From NCBI GenBank assembly GCA_041483675.1, contig JBGPGE010000009.1:1-64000 (forward strand): DNA of 64,000 bases, written 5' to 3'. This document shows, one piece after another, positions 15,525 to 24,243 of this stretch. Under the pieces are notes generated by a model. The model ran no database searches, was not told the origin of the DNA, and saw only the letters and a list, made by a program, of their open reading frames with translations. The stretch comes from 2-12-FULL-60-19 sp041483675 (GTDB taxonomy: Bacteria > Desulfobacterota > Binatia > UBA9968). How positions within the stretch are numbered: the first letter of the stretch is position 1; every line of letters begins with the position of its first letter. Both the position numbers and the translations under genes were made by a program.

Positions 15525-17168
15525 TCAAAGTTGCGATTTCCTCACGGAACTATGCAGGGGAAGGATCTTTCCTCGGGAACTGGCATAGGGAACCCCGCGC
15601 TTGATCCTGAACGTTCCGGCATGCTGCCAGAGGTTAGACATGAAACGATTGTCCCGCGAGCCTGACGCGAAGCGTTGTGTCAACCTTGCAAGGAGCCGCT
15701 CCTCGTCAACGGCGCCTACCTCAGGGTGGACCACGAGTGTCAGGCGGGTTTGCCCGTGGTCGTCTTCCTCCTCCGCCAGCTGGTAGTCTCCGGGAGCCCC
15801 GCTGAACTCGGAGGGAAGGGTTTTCTCCAGGAACTCGAAGAGATCGCCGTAAAAATAATTCATTCCCTCGCCGGTAAACTTTTCATAGCTTCTTAGATCG
15901 TGAAGGTGCAGCAGAAAACCGGCTTCTCCGAGGGCGCAACCGCAATTTCTTTTCTCCATCACCGCGTAGTCCCCATTGGCCACGTTGAGCTGCAGCAGCG
16001 GCGCCGAGGGATACAGTGTAGAAAAAAGCAGCGGGTGGATGGGCTGCCCTCCCTCGCTGATGGGCGCGGGATGAGCGATCGCCGCCAGCATATTTTGACC
16101 CACGTGCATGTCGTCTGTATAGGCGGGATTCGCGCAGCCGAAGCCGGCCATGTGAGGTCCGCTGTAGCCGTAAAGCAGGGCGGTCGTGGCGCCGGTTTGT
16201 CTGATTATCTCGGCCTTAGTTTTCGTAAACGGTTCGCCGCTGACGATAAATTTCGTTCCGTCGAGAGACATCCCGGCTTGACGGGCGGCCCGCGCGATTC
16301 TGGCGGCGTTGCTGGCTACGGTTCTAATGGCGCAGGCTTTCCCCGCGCGCCGTTGCCCTTCCACCCAACGGAGGATGCGACCCATTTCCTCTAAATCAAT
16401 GAACTCAGGCCTTGGAAAACCCGGACCGAACATCTTGCCTGCCATCACGATCAGATACGTTGTCAAATAATGATGGCAACTTGCCAGCCGACTATTGACG
16501 GGAATCTTGCGGGCAAACCAGCGATCGGCGCCTATCCCGAGTTTGGCAAGGCTCAGCAAAAACAAGATCCCTCCCGTCCCCGGAAGGATCGCGTCGTAGA
16601 CCGCATGAGAGCGGGAGAAGAGGTCGTGGGCTTTCAAATAAACGCCGATGGAAAAAGTCCGTATCGCTATCCAATCAATCGGGTTGAGAGTACGGACAGG
16701 ACGATTACTGCTTCCGCTGCTCTCGGTGACAAAGCCGGAAACGGAGTCCTGGAGATCAAACTCGCCCGGCGAGACGCTGAAAGACAGGGTCCCCCTGACC
16801 ACTTCCCGTTTTCCCTTGAATTCCTCGGCGGTCAGATAGACCCCTGCCTTCGCAAGCTGCTCCAGCGCCCCCTCCAGCCCGTGGCGGCGAACGGAGGCTC
16901 GAAGATCGGAATAATCGCAACCGGCAAAGTTAAGGAGCTTCAAGTAGGCGCTGCTCGGGCGCGCGTAAACCCTCGTCTGAATCAGTTCGAGAAATCTTTC
17001 CTCCCGCGTCTCCAGGCTTCTTCGAATCTCACCTTCGGCCCGCTCTACCGTGACTTGCTCGCGGAAGAACCCACGCAACGACCGGATAAGCGCCAGGGTC
17101 GCTCCGGCCTTCCGCAGGTCCGACTTCAGTTGTGAGACGTTCGCTTTTACCGTATCAACGCGGGTCAA
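15525..17168 (-). CDS. PaaK/LuxE-like adenylate-forming ligase
   Basis: A 547-residue protein of the phenylacetate-CoA ligase / acyl-protein synthetase (LuxE) group. The P-loop-like FVTESSGSSNRPVRT, the KFIVSGEPFTKTKAEIIRQTG and TTALLYGYSGPHMAGFGC (A5-like) segments and MEKRNCGCALGEAGF are visible. The activated acid is unknown. I place the start at TTG 17168: it overlaps the upstream stop as TTGA and has an AAGGAG ribosome-binding site within the end of the upstream gene. A GTG at 17183 in the same frame has no such site. Tight coupling with a stand-alone tRNA-Thr-type editing domain is unusual and suggests that the ligase product is an aminoacyl or hydroxyacyl ester subject to proofreading (inference). 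Confidence 0.75.
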   Translation of the reverse strand: MTRVDTVKANVSQLKSDLRKAGATLALIRSLRGFFREQVTVERAEGEIRRSLETREERFLELIQTRVYARPSSAYLKLLNFAGCDYSDLRASVRRHGLEGALEQLAKAGVYLTAEEFKGKREVVRGTLSFSVSPGEFDLQDSVSGFVTESSGSSNRPVRTLNPIDWIAIRTFSIGVYLKAHDLFSRSHAVYDAILPGTGGILFLLSLAKLGIGADRWFARKIPVNSRLASCHHYLTTYLIVMAGKMFGPGFPRPEFIDLEEMGRILRWVEGQRRAGKACAIRTVASNAARIARAARQAGMSLDGTKFIVSGEPFTKTKAEIIRQTGATTALLYGYSGPHMAGFGCANPAYTDDMHVGQNMLAAIAHPAPISEGGQPIHPLLFSTLYPSAPLLQLNVANGDYAVMEKRNCGCALGEAGFLLHLHDLRSYEKFTGEGMNYFYGDLFEFLEKTLPSEFSGAPGDYQLAEEEDDHGQTRLTLVVHPEVGAVDEERLLARLTQRFASGSRDNRFMSNLWQHAGTFRIKRGVPYASSRGKILPLHSSVRKSQL

Positions 17169-17608
17169 TGGATCTCCTTCCACACCTTAGCCAGGCTATC
17201 ACCGTAGACGCTCAAGTCCCACTCGCAGAAATAGCCGAACGGCGTCTGCCGGACTGAATAGCCGGTTTCGCCCAGGCGTTGGGCGATTTCCCGCATGAAA
17301 GCTTCCGTGAAGCTTGCCGAGGCGGCTTGGCCGCCGAGGTGAGCAAAGGCGTGCAGCACTATATTTTTCAGCCCGCGTTTGTTCGCCAGCCACTTGATGT
17401 GCTTGAGCGTCTGCCGCTGGACGGAGCTTCGGCGCTCGCTCTCTTCGTCAGGAACCTCCGCGTGTAAAAAGGCAACCACAGTCTCGTGAATCTCTTCTTC
17501 TACGTCTTGATCGGGAACGTCCAGCAGGGTTTTGGAGAAGCTCTTCCAGCGAAAATGCTTGGCTTGAAAGCAGAGAAGTCTCACGGCAAAGGAGGACGTT
17601 AGCAGCAT
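17165..17608 (-). CDS. Stand-alone archaeal-type threonyl-tRNA synthetase editing-domain protein
   Basis: A 147-residue protein resembling the N-terminal editing domain of archaeal ThrRS (D-aminoacyl-tRNA deacylase-like fold): VRLLCFQAKHFRWKSFSKT at the N-terminus, VVAFLHAEVPDEE, then NIVLHAFAHLGGQAASASFTEAFMREIAQRLGETGYSVRQTPFGYFCEWDLSVYG. The archaeal domain removes misacylated serine from tRNA-Thr. This one has no synthetase body attached. Open frame continues far upstream in shadow sequence antisense to the LLM gene, so ATG 17608 is taken as start; a GTG eight codons later is an alternative. It overlaps the next gene by four bases. The actual substrate is unknown. Confidence 0.72.
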   Translation of the reverse strand: MLLTSSFAVRLLCFQAKHFRWKSFSKTLLDVPDQDVEEEIHETVVAFLHAEVPDEESERRSSVQRQTLKHIKWLANKRGLKNIVLHAFAHLGGQAASASFTEAFMREIAQRLGETGYSVRQTPFGYFCEWDLSVYGDSLAKVWKEIH

Positions 17609-17653
17609 GGCTGCGCTATTGCAAAATCGAGCAAGACAAAGTAGTGGTCCGAC

Positions 17654-18607
17654 ATGGCCGCTGAAAGCAAAATTCAGTTCGGCATCGCCGCCCCCCATAT
17701 CCACGCAGAGCTTCCGGTCAACGTCGAACAGATCCAGCGCTATCTCAAGCGCGCCGAAGAATTGAACTATCACAGCCTCTGGGTGCAGGAGCAGGCCGTG
17801 TTGCGCCAAGCGACGAGCGCGCTCGAGGGGATCACCATGCTGAGTTATGCGGCCGCGGTGACGCGGCGCGCGCGTCTCGGCATGGCCGTGTTCCTCATCA
17901 ACCTGCGCAACCCCATTCAACTCGCCAAGAGCCTCGCCAGCCTCGATCAGTTGAGCCAGGGACGTTTGATCGCCGGCGTCGGCTTCGGCGGAGTCACCCG
18001 CCTGTATCAGGCCTACGGCCTCTCCCCCGAGAAACGGCTGGCGCGTTTCAACGAAGGGCTGACTCTCATTCAAAAGTTGTGGACCGAGGATGACTTCACC
18101 TTCGACGGGCAGTTCTGGCAGCTCAAGAACGCGACGCTGGTGCCCAAGCCGTTTCAGAAACCGCACCCGCCGATCTGGTTCGGCGCCAACGCGCCGGCCG
18201 CGCTCAAGCGCGCCGCAAGGCGCGGCAGCGGCTTTATCGGCGCCGGCTCGACCTCGACGGCGGATTTCAAGGAGCAGGTGAAGACGGTTCAGGGCGCGCT
18301 CGCCGAGGGACAGAAAAATCCCGCGGAGTTCACCGTCGGCAAGCGCGTCTATATCGCGGTGGACCAAGACCGCGAGCGCGCCGCCAGGCGGATGCGCGAG
18401 TGGTTCGGCCGGTACTACGGCGCGGCGGATCTCGCCGACCGCGTGAGCGTCTGCGGCGGCGTGGAGGAGTGCGTCGCTCAATTGAGCGACATCGTCGCCG
18501 CGGGCGCGCGCTTTATCCTCTTGAATCCCGCCTTCGATATGATGGAGCATCTCGAAGTATTGGCCGGCGAAGTGATTCCGAAGATTTCCGGCAAGATGAA
18601 CTCGTGA
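17654..18607 (+). CDS. LLM-class flavin-dependent oxidoreductase (luciferase-like)
   Basis: A 317-residue bacterial-luciferase-like TIM-barrel protein. Landmarks: FGIAAPHIHAELPVNVEQI, AEELNYHSLWVQEQ, LGMAVFLINLRNPIQLAKSLASLDQLSQGRLIAGVGFG and PHPPIWFGANAPAALKRAARRG. LLM enzymes use FMN or F420; no cofactor choice can be made from sequence by eye. It is divergent from the editing-domain gene and is followed on the same strand by GST, ferredoxin and MFS genes that may form one operon. A role in oxidation of an organic compound is likely, substrate unknown. Confidence 0.9.
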   Translation: MAAESKIQFGIAAPHIHAELPVNVEQIQRYLKRAEELNYHSLWVQEQAVLRQATSALEGITMLSYAAAVTRRARLGMAVFLINLRNPIQLAKSLASLDQLSQGRLIAGVGFGGVTRLYQAYGLSPEKRLARFNEGLTLIQKLWTEDDFTFDGQFWQLKNATLVPKPFQKPHPPIWFGANAPAALKRAARRGSGFIGAGSTSTADFKEQVKTVQGALAEGQKNPAEFTVGKRVYIAVDQDRERAARRMREWFGRYYGAADLADRVSVCGGVEECVAQLSDIVAAGARFILLNPAFDMMEHLEVLAGEVIPKISGKMNS

Positions 18608-18691
18608 CCGGTGGCGCGCCTCCCTGGACATTTCCCCGCTTCTTAGAGTAAGAAACGAAGAGACCGCAACCATCTAGAGAGGAGAATAAGA

Positions 18692-19276
18692 ATGGCCATC
18701 AAGCTCTACCAGACCGAGACTTCCATGTTCTGCGAAAAAGTGAGGACGGTTCTCAAGCTCAAAAATATCCCCTACGAGATCTTCGACGTGAGAAACAACC
18801 GCCAGCCGCTGATCGACTTCTCCGGCCAGAAAAAATTTCCGGTGATGGACTACAACGGCCAGTGCGTCATCGACTCGACGTTCATCTCCGCCTTCCTGGA
18901 AGAAAAATATCCTCAGAACGGCATCTATCCGAAAAATCCCTCCGACAAAGGGCTTTGTTTGATGCTCGAAGACTGGGCGGACGAGGTTTTGAATCAGGCG
19001 ATCCGCACGCTGCGCCGGGCGGAAACTCCCGAGGCGAAAGCCGAGGCGGAGAAAAGTATCGGCGTTCTGTTCCGCAGCCTGGACCAGTTCGTTACCGGCA
19101 AGCAGTTCATCTTCGGCCAGATGACGATCGCCGACATCGCCATCTTCGGCCAGCTCCATTATCTCTACACCGTGGTTAAGTATGAAATTCCCGCCGTGCA
19201 CAAAAATCTCCTCGCGTGGGTGGACATGATGCGGCAGGCGTTGAAGCTCAAGACTCTCCAGGACGTCGTCGCGTAA
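18692..19276 (+). CDS. Glutathione S-transferase family protein
   Basis: A 194-residue GST-fold protein. The thioredoxin-like N-terminal domain begins IKLYQTETSMFCEKVRTVLKLKNIPYEI, with a possible catalytic Ser/Cys at SMFC, and contains KKFPVMDYNGQCVIDSTFISAFLEEKYP (the GSH-binding PV and DS positions). The helical C-terminal domain ends with QMTIADIAIFGQLHYLY. A strong AGAGGAGAA ribosome-binding site precedes the ATG. It is followed five bases later by a small ferredoxin gene. Such GSTs may act as isomerases or dehalogenases in catabolic clusters; specificity is unknown. Confidence 0.9.
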   Translation: MAIKLYQTETSMFCEKVRTVLKLKNIPYEIFDVRNNRQPLIDFSGQKKFPVMDYNGQCVIDSTFISAFLEEKYPQNGIYPKNPSDKGLCLMLEDWADEVLNQAIRTLRRAETPEAKAEAEKSIGVLFRSLDQFVTGKQFIFGQMTIADIAIFGQLHYLYTVVKYEIPAVHKNLLAWVDMMRQALKLKTLQDVVA

Positions 19277-19281
19277 CTCTC

Positions 19282-19494
19282 ATGAAGGTCATGGTGGATA
19301 GAGGGAAGTGCCGCGGGGTGAGAAACTGCGCGTCGATCGCCCCCAACACCTTCGACATCGACGAACAGTTCAAGGCGATCGTCCTCGATCCCAAAGGAGA
19401 CGGCGACGCGGAGGTCGCGAAGGCGGCCAAGTTCTGCCCCGCTTTGGCGATTCTGCTCGACGATGAAGCAACCGGCAAGAGAATCTTCCCCTGA
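19282..19494 (+). CDS. Small single-cluster ferredoxin
   Basis: A 70-residue ferredoxin of the kind that partners P450s and other oxygenases. It has DRGKCRGVRNCASIAPNTFDID and AAKFCPALAI: Cys spaced C-x5-C with a third Cys before Pro, a pattern usual for [3Fe-4S] (or incomplete [4Fe-4S]) ferredoxins. The ATG at 19282 is chosen because the longer frame from 19216 lies in the GST gene. No P450 is nearby; an oxidoreductase such as the LLM protein could be its partner (inference). Confidence 0.85.
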   Translation: MKVMVDRGKCRGVRNCASIAPNTFDIDEQFKAIVLDPKGDGDAEVAKAAKFCPALAILLDDEATGKRIFP

Positions 19495-19520
19495 GATCCG
19501 CGTAGCGGAGGACACGGCGC

Positions 19521-20741
19521 TTGAGTAGAATCGACAGGTTTTTCAGCGCCGTGCGCGAAGTGGGCGCGGAGCGTTTGCGATTGCTCGGCGTCCTCACCGG
19601 CGGCCACGTCTTTATTCACTGGTTCCAACAATTCTATCCGGTCGTTCTCCCCTCGATTAAAGCGGGTCTGGGTCTCAACGACGTGCAGGTCGGCGCCCTC
19701 AACTCGGCCAGGCAATTCACCCAGGGCACGCTCGATCTGCCGCTCGGGATGCTCTCGGACGCGATGGCGCATCACCGTGGATTGATCCTCGCTTCGGCGC
19801 TGGCGTCGATGGGCGCCGCCTACTTTCTCATGGGAGTCTCGCCCACTTTTTTCTGGGCGCTGCTTGGATCGGGATTGGTAGGAGTAGGGACGTCTTTGTG
19901 GCATCCCGCCGCGTCGGCATCGCTCTCCAACGGATTTCCCGGGCGGCGCGCGACGGCGCTCGCCGTGCACGGCATGGGCGCGACGATCGGCGATACTCTG
20001 ACGCCGCTCGGCGCGGGCCTCCTGCTGGTAGCCTTTCACTGGGAATCAGTCCTGGCCTGGCAACTTTTGCCGGCGCTCATTTTCGGTTATCTCGTCTGGC
20101 ACGGCCTTGCAGGAGTTTTCGCCGAATCGAAGCCGCAGTCATGGCGCGGGACGGGGCTGCGCGAAGTCGTCGATCTGGCGAAGAACCGGCTCTTTCTCGG
20201 CATCTGCCTCGCGACGGCGCTTCTCCAGATGGGCCGCCTCACCGTCATCACCTTTCTGCCGATTTACGTGCAGGAAAATCTCGGCTACTCGCCGTTCGGT
20301 CTCGGCGTCTATATCGCTCTGCTCCATGCGATGGGCACGGTTTCCCAACCCATCATGGGCCACCTCTCGGACCGTTGGGGACGAAAGGCCGTCCTCTTTC
20401 CTTCTTTCGTGACACTGGGAATTCTGTTTCTCCTGCTGGCTGTCGCCGCGCCCGGACTTGAGCTCGGCATCGTAGTCAGCGCCATCGGACTTTTCTTCTA
20501 CACGCTCATCAACATCACCAGCGCGGCGGTGATGGACGTGGCCGGCCCGAACATTCAAGCGTCGTCCTTCGGCCTGAGCTCTCTCGTGACGCAGGTCGTC
20601 GTTTTCCCGACACCGGTGGCGGCCGGCTATCTGGTCACCGCCTACGGCATGACTTCGGCGTTCCTCTTGTCCGGCGGCTTCCTGCTTGTCGGAGCGCTGG
20701 TATTAATTCCGTTGAATCTCTACCGCGGCACGGGGAGGTAG
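19521..20741 (+). CDS. MFS transporter
   Basis: A 406-residue, 12-segment major-facilitator protein. It starts at TTG 19521, preceded by a GGAGG ribosome-binding site. Recognisable parts are the first helix (GHVFIHWFQQFYPVVLPSIKAGLGL), the helix 2-3 loop LDLPLGMLSDAMAHHRG, GTSLWHPAASASLSNGFPGRRATALAVHGMGATIGDTLTPLGAGLLL, and the second-half motif-A copy MGHLSDRWGRKAVLF. It resembles fosmidomycin-resistance-like and sugar-phosphate-type MFS members. It is probably co-transcribed with LLM, GST and ferredoxin genes as an uptake or efflux partner. Substrate unknown. Confidence 0.88.
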   Translation: MSRIDRFFSAVREVGAERLRLLGVLTGGHVFIHWFQQFYPVVLPSIKAGLGLNDVQVGALNSARQFTQGTLDLPLGMLSDAMAHHRGLILASALASMGAAYFLMGVSPTFFWALLGSGLVGVGTSLWHPAASASLSNGFPGRRATALAVHGMGATIGDTLTPLGAGLLLVAFHWESVLAWQLLPALIFGYLVWHGLAGVFAESKPQSWRGTGLREVVDLAKNRLFLGICLATALLQMGRLTVITFLPIYVQENLGYSPFGLGVYIALLHAMGTVSQPIMGHLSDRWGRKAVLFPSFVTLGILFLLLAVAAPGLELGIVVSAIGLFFYTLINITSAAVMDVAGPNIQASSFGLSSLVTQVVVFPTPVAAGYLVTAYGMTSAFLLSGGFLLVGALVLIPLNLYRGTGR

Positions 20742-20750
20742 GGGGAGGAA

Positions 20751-20778
20751 GTGCTGAGTGCTGAGTGCTGAGTGCTGG
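20751..20778. repeat. Heptanucleotide tandem repeat (gtgctga x4)
   Basis: Three perfect gtgctga units and one gtgctgg occupy the gap between the MFS gene and the NHL-repeat gene. The unit differs by one base from the gttctga array at 5745 and recurs at 43631. Confidence 0.93.
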
Positions 20779-20809
20779 AGGCGCTAGGTTCCAACGAGGA
20801 GACTTATAT

Positions 20810-21763
20810 ATGAGCGTTGTCATCGGAAGCGGACAATTCAGTTACGAGGTGGCGGAAGGCTGGGGCAAGTTGCCCGACGGATGGTCCTATCGTGAGGTCG
20901 CCGCCGTCGGCGTGGACCGCCAGGATCGCGTCTATGTGTTCAGCCGGGGCGATCATCCGGTCATTGTCTTCGACCATGACGGCAATTTTCTCCGCTCCTG
21001 GGGCGAAGGGCTCTTTACCCGCGCGCACGGCGTGACGATGGGATTTTCTGACGACACGATCTATCTGACCGATGACGGCGACCACACAGTGCGCAAATGC
21101 ACTCTCGACGGAAAAATCCTCCTCACGCTCGGCATCCCCGGCAAGCCCGCGCCCTATCAGGGCGGCGAACCGTTCAATCGCTGCACCCACGTCGCGCTGT
21201 CGCCGAAAAACGAGATCTACGTCTCCGACGGCTACGGCAACTCGCGCGTTCATAAATATTCGCCGGACGGCAAGCTGCTGTTCTCCTGGGGCGAGCCGGG
21301 CAGCGATCCCGGCCAATTCAACATCGTCCACAACATCTGCGCCGACCAAGACGGCTACCTCTACGTCGCCGACCGCGAAAATCACCGCGTGCAGGTCTTC
21401 GACCCCAACGGCAAGTTCGAAGCCCAGTGGCATAACATGCACCGCCCCTGCGCCCTCTACATGGGCCAGGGCGCGAATCCGCTGTGCTATCTCGGCGAGC
21501 TGGGACCGGGGATGCCGGTGAACAAAGATATTCCCAATCTGGGGCCGCGGCTGAGCATCCTCGACCACAAAGGCAAGCTGCTCGCACGGCTGGGAGGCAT
21601 TCGCGGCGGCGAGGCGCCGGGGCAGTTCATCGCGCCGCACGGACTGGCGCTCGACTCGCGGGGAAATATTTACGTCGGCGAGGTCTCGTGGACCATTGCC
21701 GGGCAGCATTTAAAGCCGCCGCGTGAGCTGCGCAGCCTGCAGAAGCTCATCAAGCGAAGTTAA
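20810..21763 (+). CDS. NHL-repeat beta-propeller protein (peptidyl-alpha-hydroxyglycine lyase-like)
   Basis: A 317-residue six-bladed NHL propeller. Repeats read roughly V-D-x2-D-R-V-Y-V-F-S-R-G-D-H-P-V-I-V-F (near 34), NEIYVSDGYGNSRVHKYSPDGKLLFSWG, DGYLYVADRENHRVQVFDPNGKF and SRGNIYVGEVSW. It resembles the peptidyl-amidoglycolate lyase branch but has no signal peptide. The ATG 20810, with a GAGGAG site, is preferred over an upstream in-frame codon that lies in the heptamer repeat. In this type of genome such proteins accompany catabolic genes; enzymatic activity is unproven. Confidence 0.87.
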   Translation: MSVVIGSGQFSYEVAEGWGKLPDGWSYREVAAVGVDRQDRVYVFSRGDHPVIVFDHDGNFLRSWGEGLFTRAHGVTMGFSDDTIYLTDDGDHTVRKCTLDGKILLTLGIPGKPAPYQGGEPFNRCTHVALSPKNEIYVSDGYGNSRVHKYSPDGKLLFSWGEPGSDPGQFNIVHNICADQDGYLYVADRENHRVQVFDPNGKFEAQWHNMHRPCALYMGQGANPLCYLGELGPGMPVNKDIPNLGPRLSILDHKGKLLARLGGIRGGEAPGQFIAPHGLALDSRGNIYVGEVSWTIAGQHLKPPRELRSLQKLIKRS

Positions 21764-21825
21764 TCGACAACTACCGGTTTGCCTGCCCCCTAAAGAGATG
21801 CTATTGCACGCGGCTTCGGATTTTG

Positions 21826-21911
21826 CGTCATTCCCGTGAAAACGGGAATCCAGTCTTTGGCTCATGGCCCCGCCGCCCCCAGCCTGGATGCCCGCTTACG
21901 CGGGCATGACG
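21826..21911. repeat. MITE-like palindromic repeat
   Basis: An 86-bp copy with outer ends cgtcattcccg and cgggcatgacg. It lies in the gap between two convergent genes (NHL protein and MFS transporter), where it may also act as a bidirectional terminator. Confidence 0.85.
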
Positions 21912-21968
21912 ATTTTTCGCTTCGTCCAGAGGCGAGGGGTTTTCACCATCTGCGATAGGGACACGCGT

Positions 21969-23255
21969 TCAGCGCGAATCCGCGCTGCCCGGGATGGTGA
22001 ACGCAAACAGCGCGATTGTGACGGCTAGCAGCGCGACGGCGCTCAAGCCGAGCGACCAGTGTATGCCGATGAAACCGCCCACTATGCCGACGGTCACGCC
22101 GCTGAAGGCTTTAAGGCCCTGGCTCGACATGTTGAAAAGCCCGATCAGCCTGCCGCGTAGGTTGGCCGGCGCCTTGAGCTGGACGAGCGTCTGGGCCATC
22201 GAGCTGAATGTAAGGTTGAGCACGCCGGCCAGAAAGAGCAGCGTGAGCGCGGCCGGATAGTTGGTCGCGGCGGCAAACCCCGCGATCGTCACGCACCAGA
22301 GGACGGCGGCAATCATCGCCGTCCGCGCGTTCGCGCGCAAGAGTCCCCTGCCCTCGAGCAAAAGCCCTCCGACCACCGCGCCGGCGGCGTTGGCGCCGAG
22401 CAAGAGGGTATACGCCGCGCCCGCCTCATCCGTGCCGAGGTCGTGCGCGTACTCGGGCATTTGCGCTTGAAAAGCGGTGCCGACGAAGAGCGCTGAGAAG
22501 CCGGCGAGCAGAACCATAGACAGAATCACCCGGTTGCCGGAAATCTGCCTCAGAACTTCCAACCCATCGCTCAAACCGAGTCCGCGCGCCCTGACGCCTT
22601 GCGTTCCATGTCTGCTGTGCCCGGTATAAGGAGCCCACAGAAGCCACACGGTCAACGGGAGATAGATCAGAACGTTTGCGAGCAGTCCGACGGACGGGCC
22701 GAGCAGGAGCATGAGTCCGCCGCCGACGGCGGGGCCGAGAAAAATGCCCAACTGGCGGCTCGTCGAATTGAGCCGCACGGCGCTCTGCAAATGTTCCGAG
22801 CCGACGATGTCGTGAATGAGAAGCTGGCTGGCCGGGTTCCACAGAACGCCCGCAAGGCCGTGGACGACGAGCAACGCCGCCGCATGCCACATCTGAATCG
22901 TGTTGGTTAGAAAGAGCAGGCCCCAGGCGAGAGAAACGAGCATGTACATGACCTGCGCGAGCTGGATGATCCGCCGGCAATCGTAGCGGTCCGCCAGCGC
23001 GCCGAAGTAAACCGAGAACAGCAGGAACGGCATCCAGTGTGTGAGCACGGCAAAGCCGGCCAGCATCGGCGAGCGAAAGGCCTGGAAGATGACCCAGTAG
23101 CTGATGACGTGTTCGATGTTGTCCGCCATCATCGCCAGCATCGTGGTGATGAAGTAGATCCGATAGTCGCGATGATGGAGCGCCGCGAACGCGACCCGCT
23201 CGCGCGGCGGCGCTGCGGAGGCAACGGAAGTCTGGTGTTGTGATTTTTCACTCAT
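21969..23255 (-). CDS. MFS transporter, EntS-like (DUF894-type)
   Basis: A 428-residue 12-segment MFS protein. Typical of the EntS/enterobactin-exporter-like group: FAALHHRDYRIYFITTMLAMMADNIEHVISYW, YFGALADRYDCRRIIQLAQV (motif A), NPASQLLIHDIVGSEHLQSAVRLNSTSRQLGIFLGPAVGGGLML, and NLRGRLIGLFNMSSQGLKAFSGVTVG in the second half. Probable exporter, substrate unknown. It could in principle export a siderophore-like product, but it is 25 kb from the NRPS genes and nothing ties them together. Confidence 0.88.
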   Translation of the reverse strand: MSEKSQHQTSVASAAPPRERVAFAALHHRDYRIYFITTMLAMMADNIEHVISYWVIFQAFRSPMLAGFAVLTHWMPFLLFSVYFGALADRYDCRRIIQLAQVMYMLVSLAWGLLFLTNTIQMWHAAALLVVHGLAGVLWNPASQLLIHDIVGSEHLQSAVRLNSTSRQLGIFLGPAVGGGLMLLLGPSVGLLANVLIYLPLTVWLLWAPYTGHSRHGTQGVRARGLGLSDGLEVLRQISGNRVILSMVLLAGFSALFVGTAFQAQMPEYAHDLGTDEAGAAYTLLLGANAAGAVVGGLLLEGRGLLRANARTAMIAAVLWCVTIAGFAAATNYPAALTLLFLAGVLNLTFSSMAQTLVQLKAPANLRGRLIGLFNMSSQGLKAFSGVTVGIVGGFIGIHWSLGLSAVALLAVTIALFAFTIPGSADSR

Positions 23256-23394
23256 CGCGTTGTACGGCGCAGCGATTCAGGGCAAAGATCTATCACAAAT
23301 TAACTAGCGGATATGCGCCACTCCTGCAAACGAACCGTCGCGGGTGCGATCATAAGACGAGCAACATGTCGGCCTGACGGAAGCGCCGCTGCGC

Positions 23395-23964
23395 CTAGAG
23401 CGGATGGCGCGAGAGCCAGTCAATAACTTCCGCGGCGTTCTTGTCGGGCGGGAAGACGGGATAGAAAACTTTTTCGATTTTTCCGTCGCGTAAAATCAGC
23501 GTCAGCCTTTTGAGCAGCGTCAGCGACGCGACCTGAAAAGTCGGCAATCTAAGCGCGGTTGCAAACTTCAGCTCCGAGTCGCTCAGCAGCTCGAACGGCA
23601 GATGGAGCCGCTCCGCCGCTTCTTTCTGATCCGCCGTGCTCTGCGCGCTCATGCCGAAGACCTGCGCGCCAAGCGACTGAAGCTCCCGGTGATGATCCCT
23701 GAACGCGCACGACTGCGGCGTGCAGCCGCGCGCGCCGGGAATTTCATTCCACCCCTGCGGCGGCTCCCGATCCGGTCTGCCGGTGCGCGGATAGCAGTAG
23801 AGGACCGTTCTGCCGCGAAGCGCCGCCAACTCCACCAGCCTGCCGCTGGTTGAGCGGAGCGAGATTGACGGCAAGCGTATGCCCGCGAGATGATCGCACC
23901 CGCCGTCGTCGACCGGCACGGGAAGATCTTTCGGCAGCTCGTAGATGTTGTCCGTTCTCGCCAC
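23395..23964 (-). CDS. Peroxiredoxin, PrxQ/BCP-like
   Basis: A 189-residue AhpC/TSA-type peroxiredoxin. The fold start (HLAGIRLPSISLRSTSGRLVELAALRGRTVLYCYPRTGRPD) is followed by EIPGARGCTPQSCAFRDHHRELQSLGAQVFGMS. Cys81 is the expected peroxidatic residue and Cys86 sits four residues further on, the BCP/PrxQ arrangement for the resolving Cys. It reduces peroxides using thioredoxin. This is a conventional Cys enzyme, in contrast to the TGA-containing homologue at 11658. It is transcribed alone; the 130 bases downstream hold nothing recognisable. Confidence 0.9.
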   Translation of the reverse strand: MARTDNIYELPKDLPVPVDDGGCDHLAGIRLPSISLRSTSGRLVELAALRGRTVLYCYPRTGRPDREPPQGWNEIPGARGCTPQSCAFRDHHRELQSLGAQVFGMSAQSTADQKEAAERLHLPFELLSDSELKFATALRLPTFQVASLTLLKRLTLILRDGKIEKVFYPVFPPDKNAAEVIDWLSRHPL

Positions 23965-24029
23965 GGGATTTCTTCTGGTGATGCGGTCTGCCGTTTTCGT
24001 TTGTACGTGGCTACGAGAACGGACTTCCC

Positions 24030-24206
24030 CTATGTGAGTTGCTTAAGCTTCTCAGCGGACCTTAGGAGTGATATTTCTCTTTCTCGCTTCAGCTCTTCGA
24101 GCCCCCGGTCCAAATCACCGATAAGCTCCACAGTCCCTTCCAGCTTGAAGGGCCTGCTTTTTCGAACCCGTCGGGAAATTCTCTTCGATCGTGGCCTTTT
24201 TATCAT
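24030..24206 (-). CDS. Small hypothetical basic protein
   Basis: A 58-residue frame from ATG 24206, downstream of the antitoxin gene on the same strand. It is rich in Lys/Arg at the N-terminus (MIKRPRSKRISRRVRKSRPF) and has an amphipathic segment ELIGDLDRGLEELKREREISLLRSAEKL. The composition looks like a small DNA-binding or antitoxin-like protein, but no family was recognised. A longer frame to 24416 exists but overlaps the antitoxin gene. It may be spurious. Confidence 0.35.
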   Translation of the reverse strand: MIKRPRSKRISRRVRKSRPFKLEGTVELIGDLDRGLEELKREREISLLRSAEKLKQLT

Positions 24207-24243
24207 TGGGGCGCGCTTCGGACGGCGGGAGCCGTAGTGCGGA

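Noticed and set aside
17609..18673. Long minus-strand frame continuous with the editing-domain gene (502 codons in total)
   Set aside because: The upstream part is antisense to a clear LLM oxidoreductase gene and has shadow composition (many Arg, Ala, His). Only the 147-residue C-terminal part resembles a family.
21969..23255. Siderophore exporter tied to the NRPS locus
   Set aside because: The MFS protein is EntS-like, but it is 25 kb away and nothing in sequence links it to the NRPS product.
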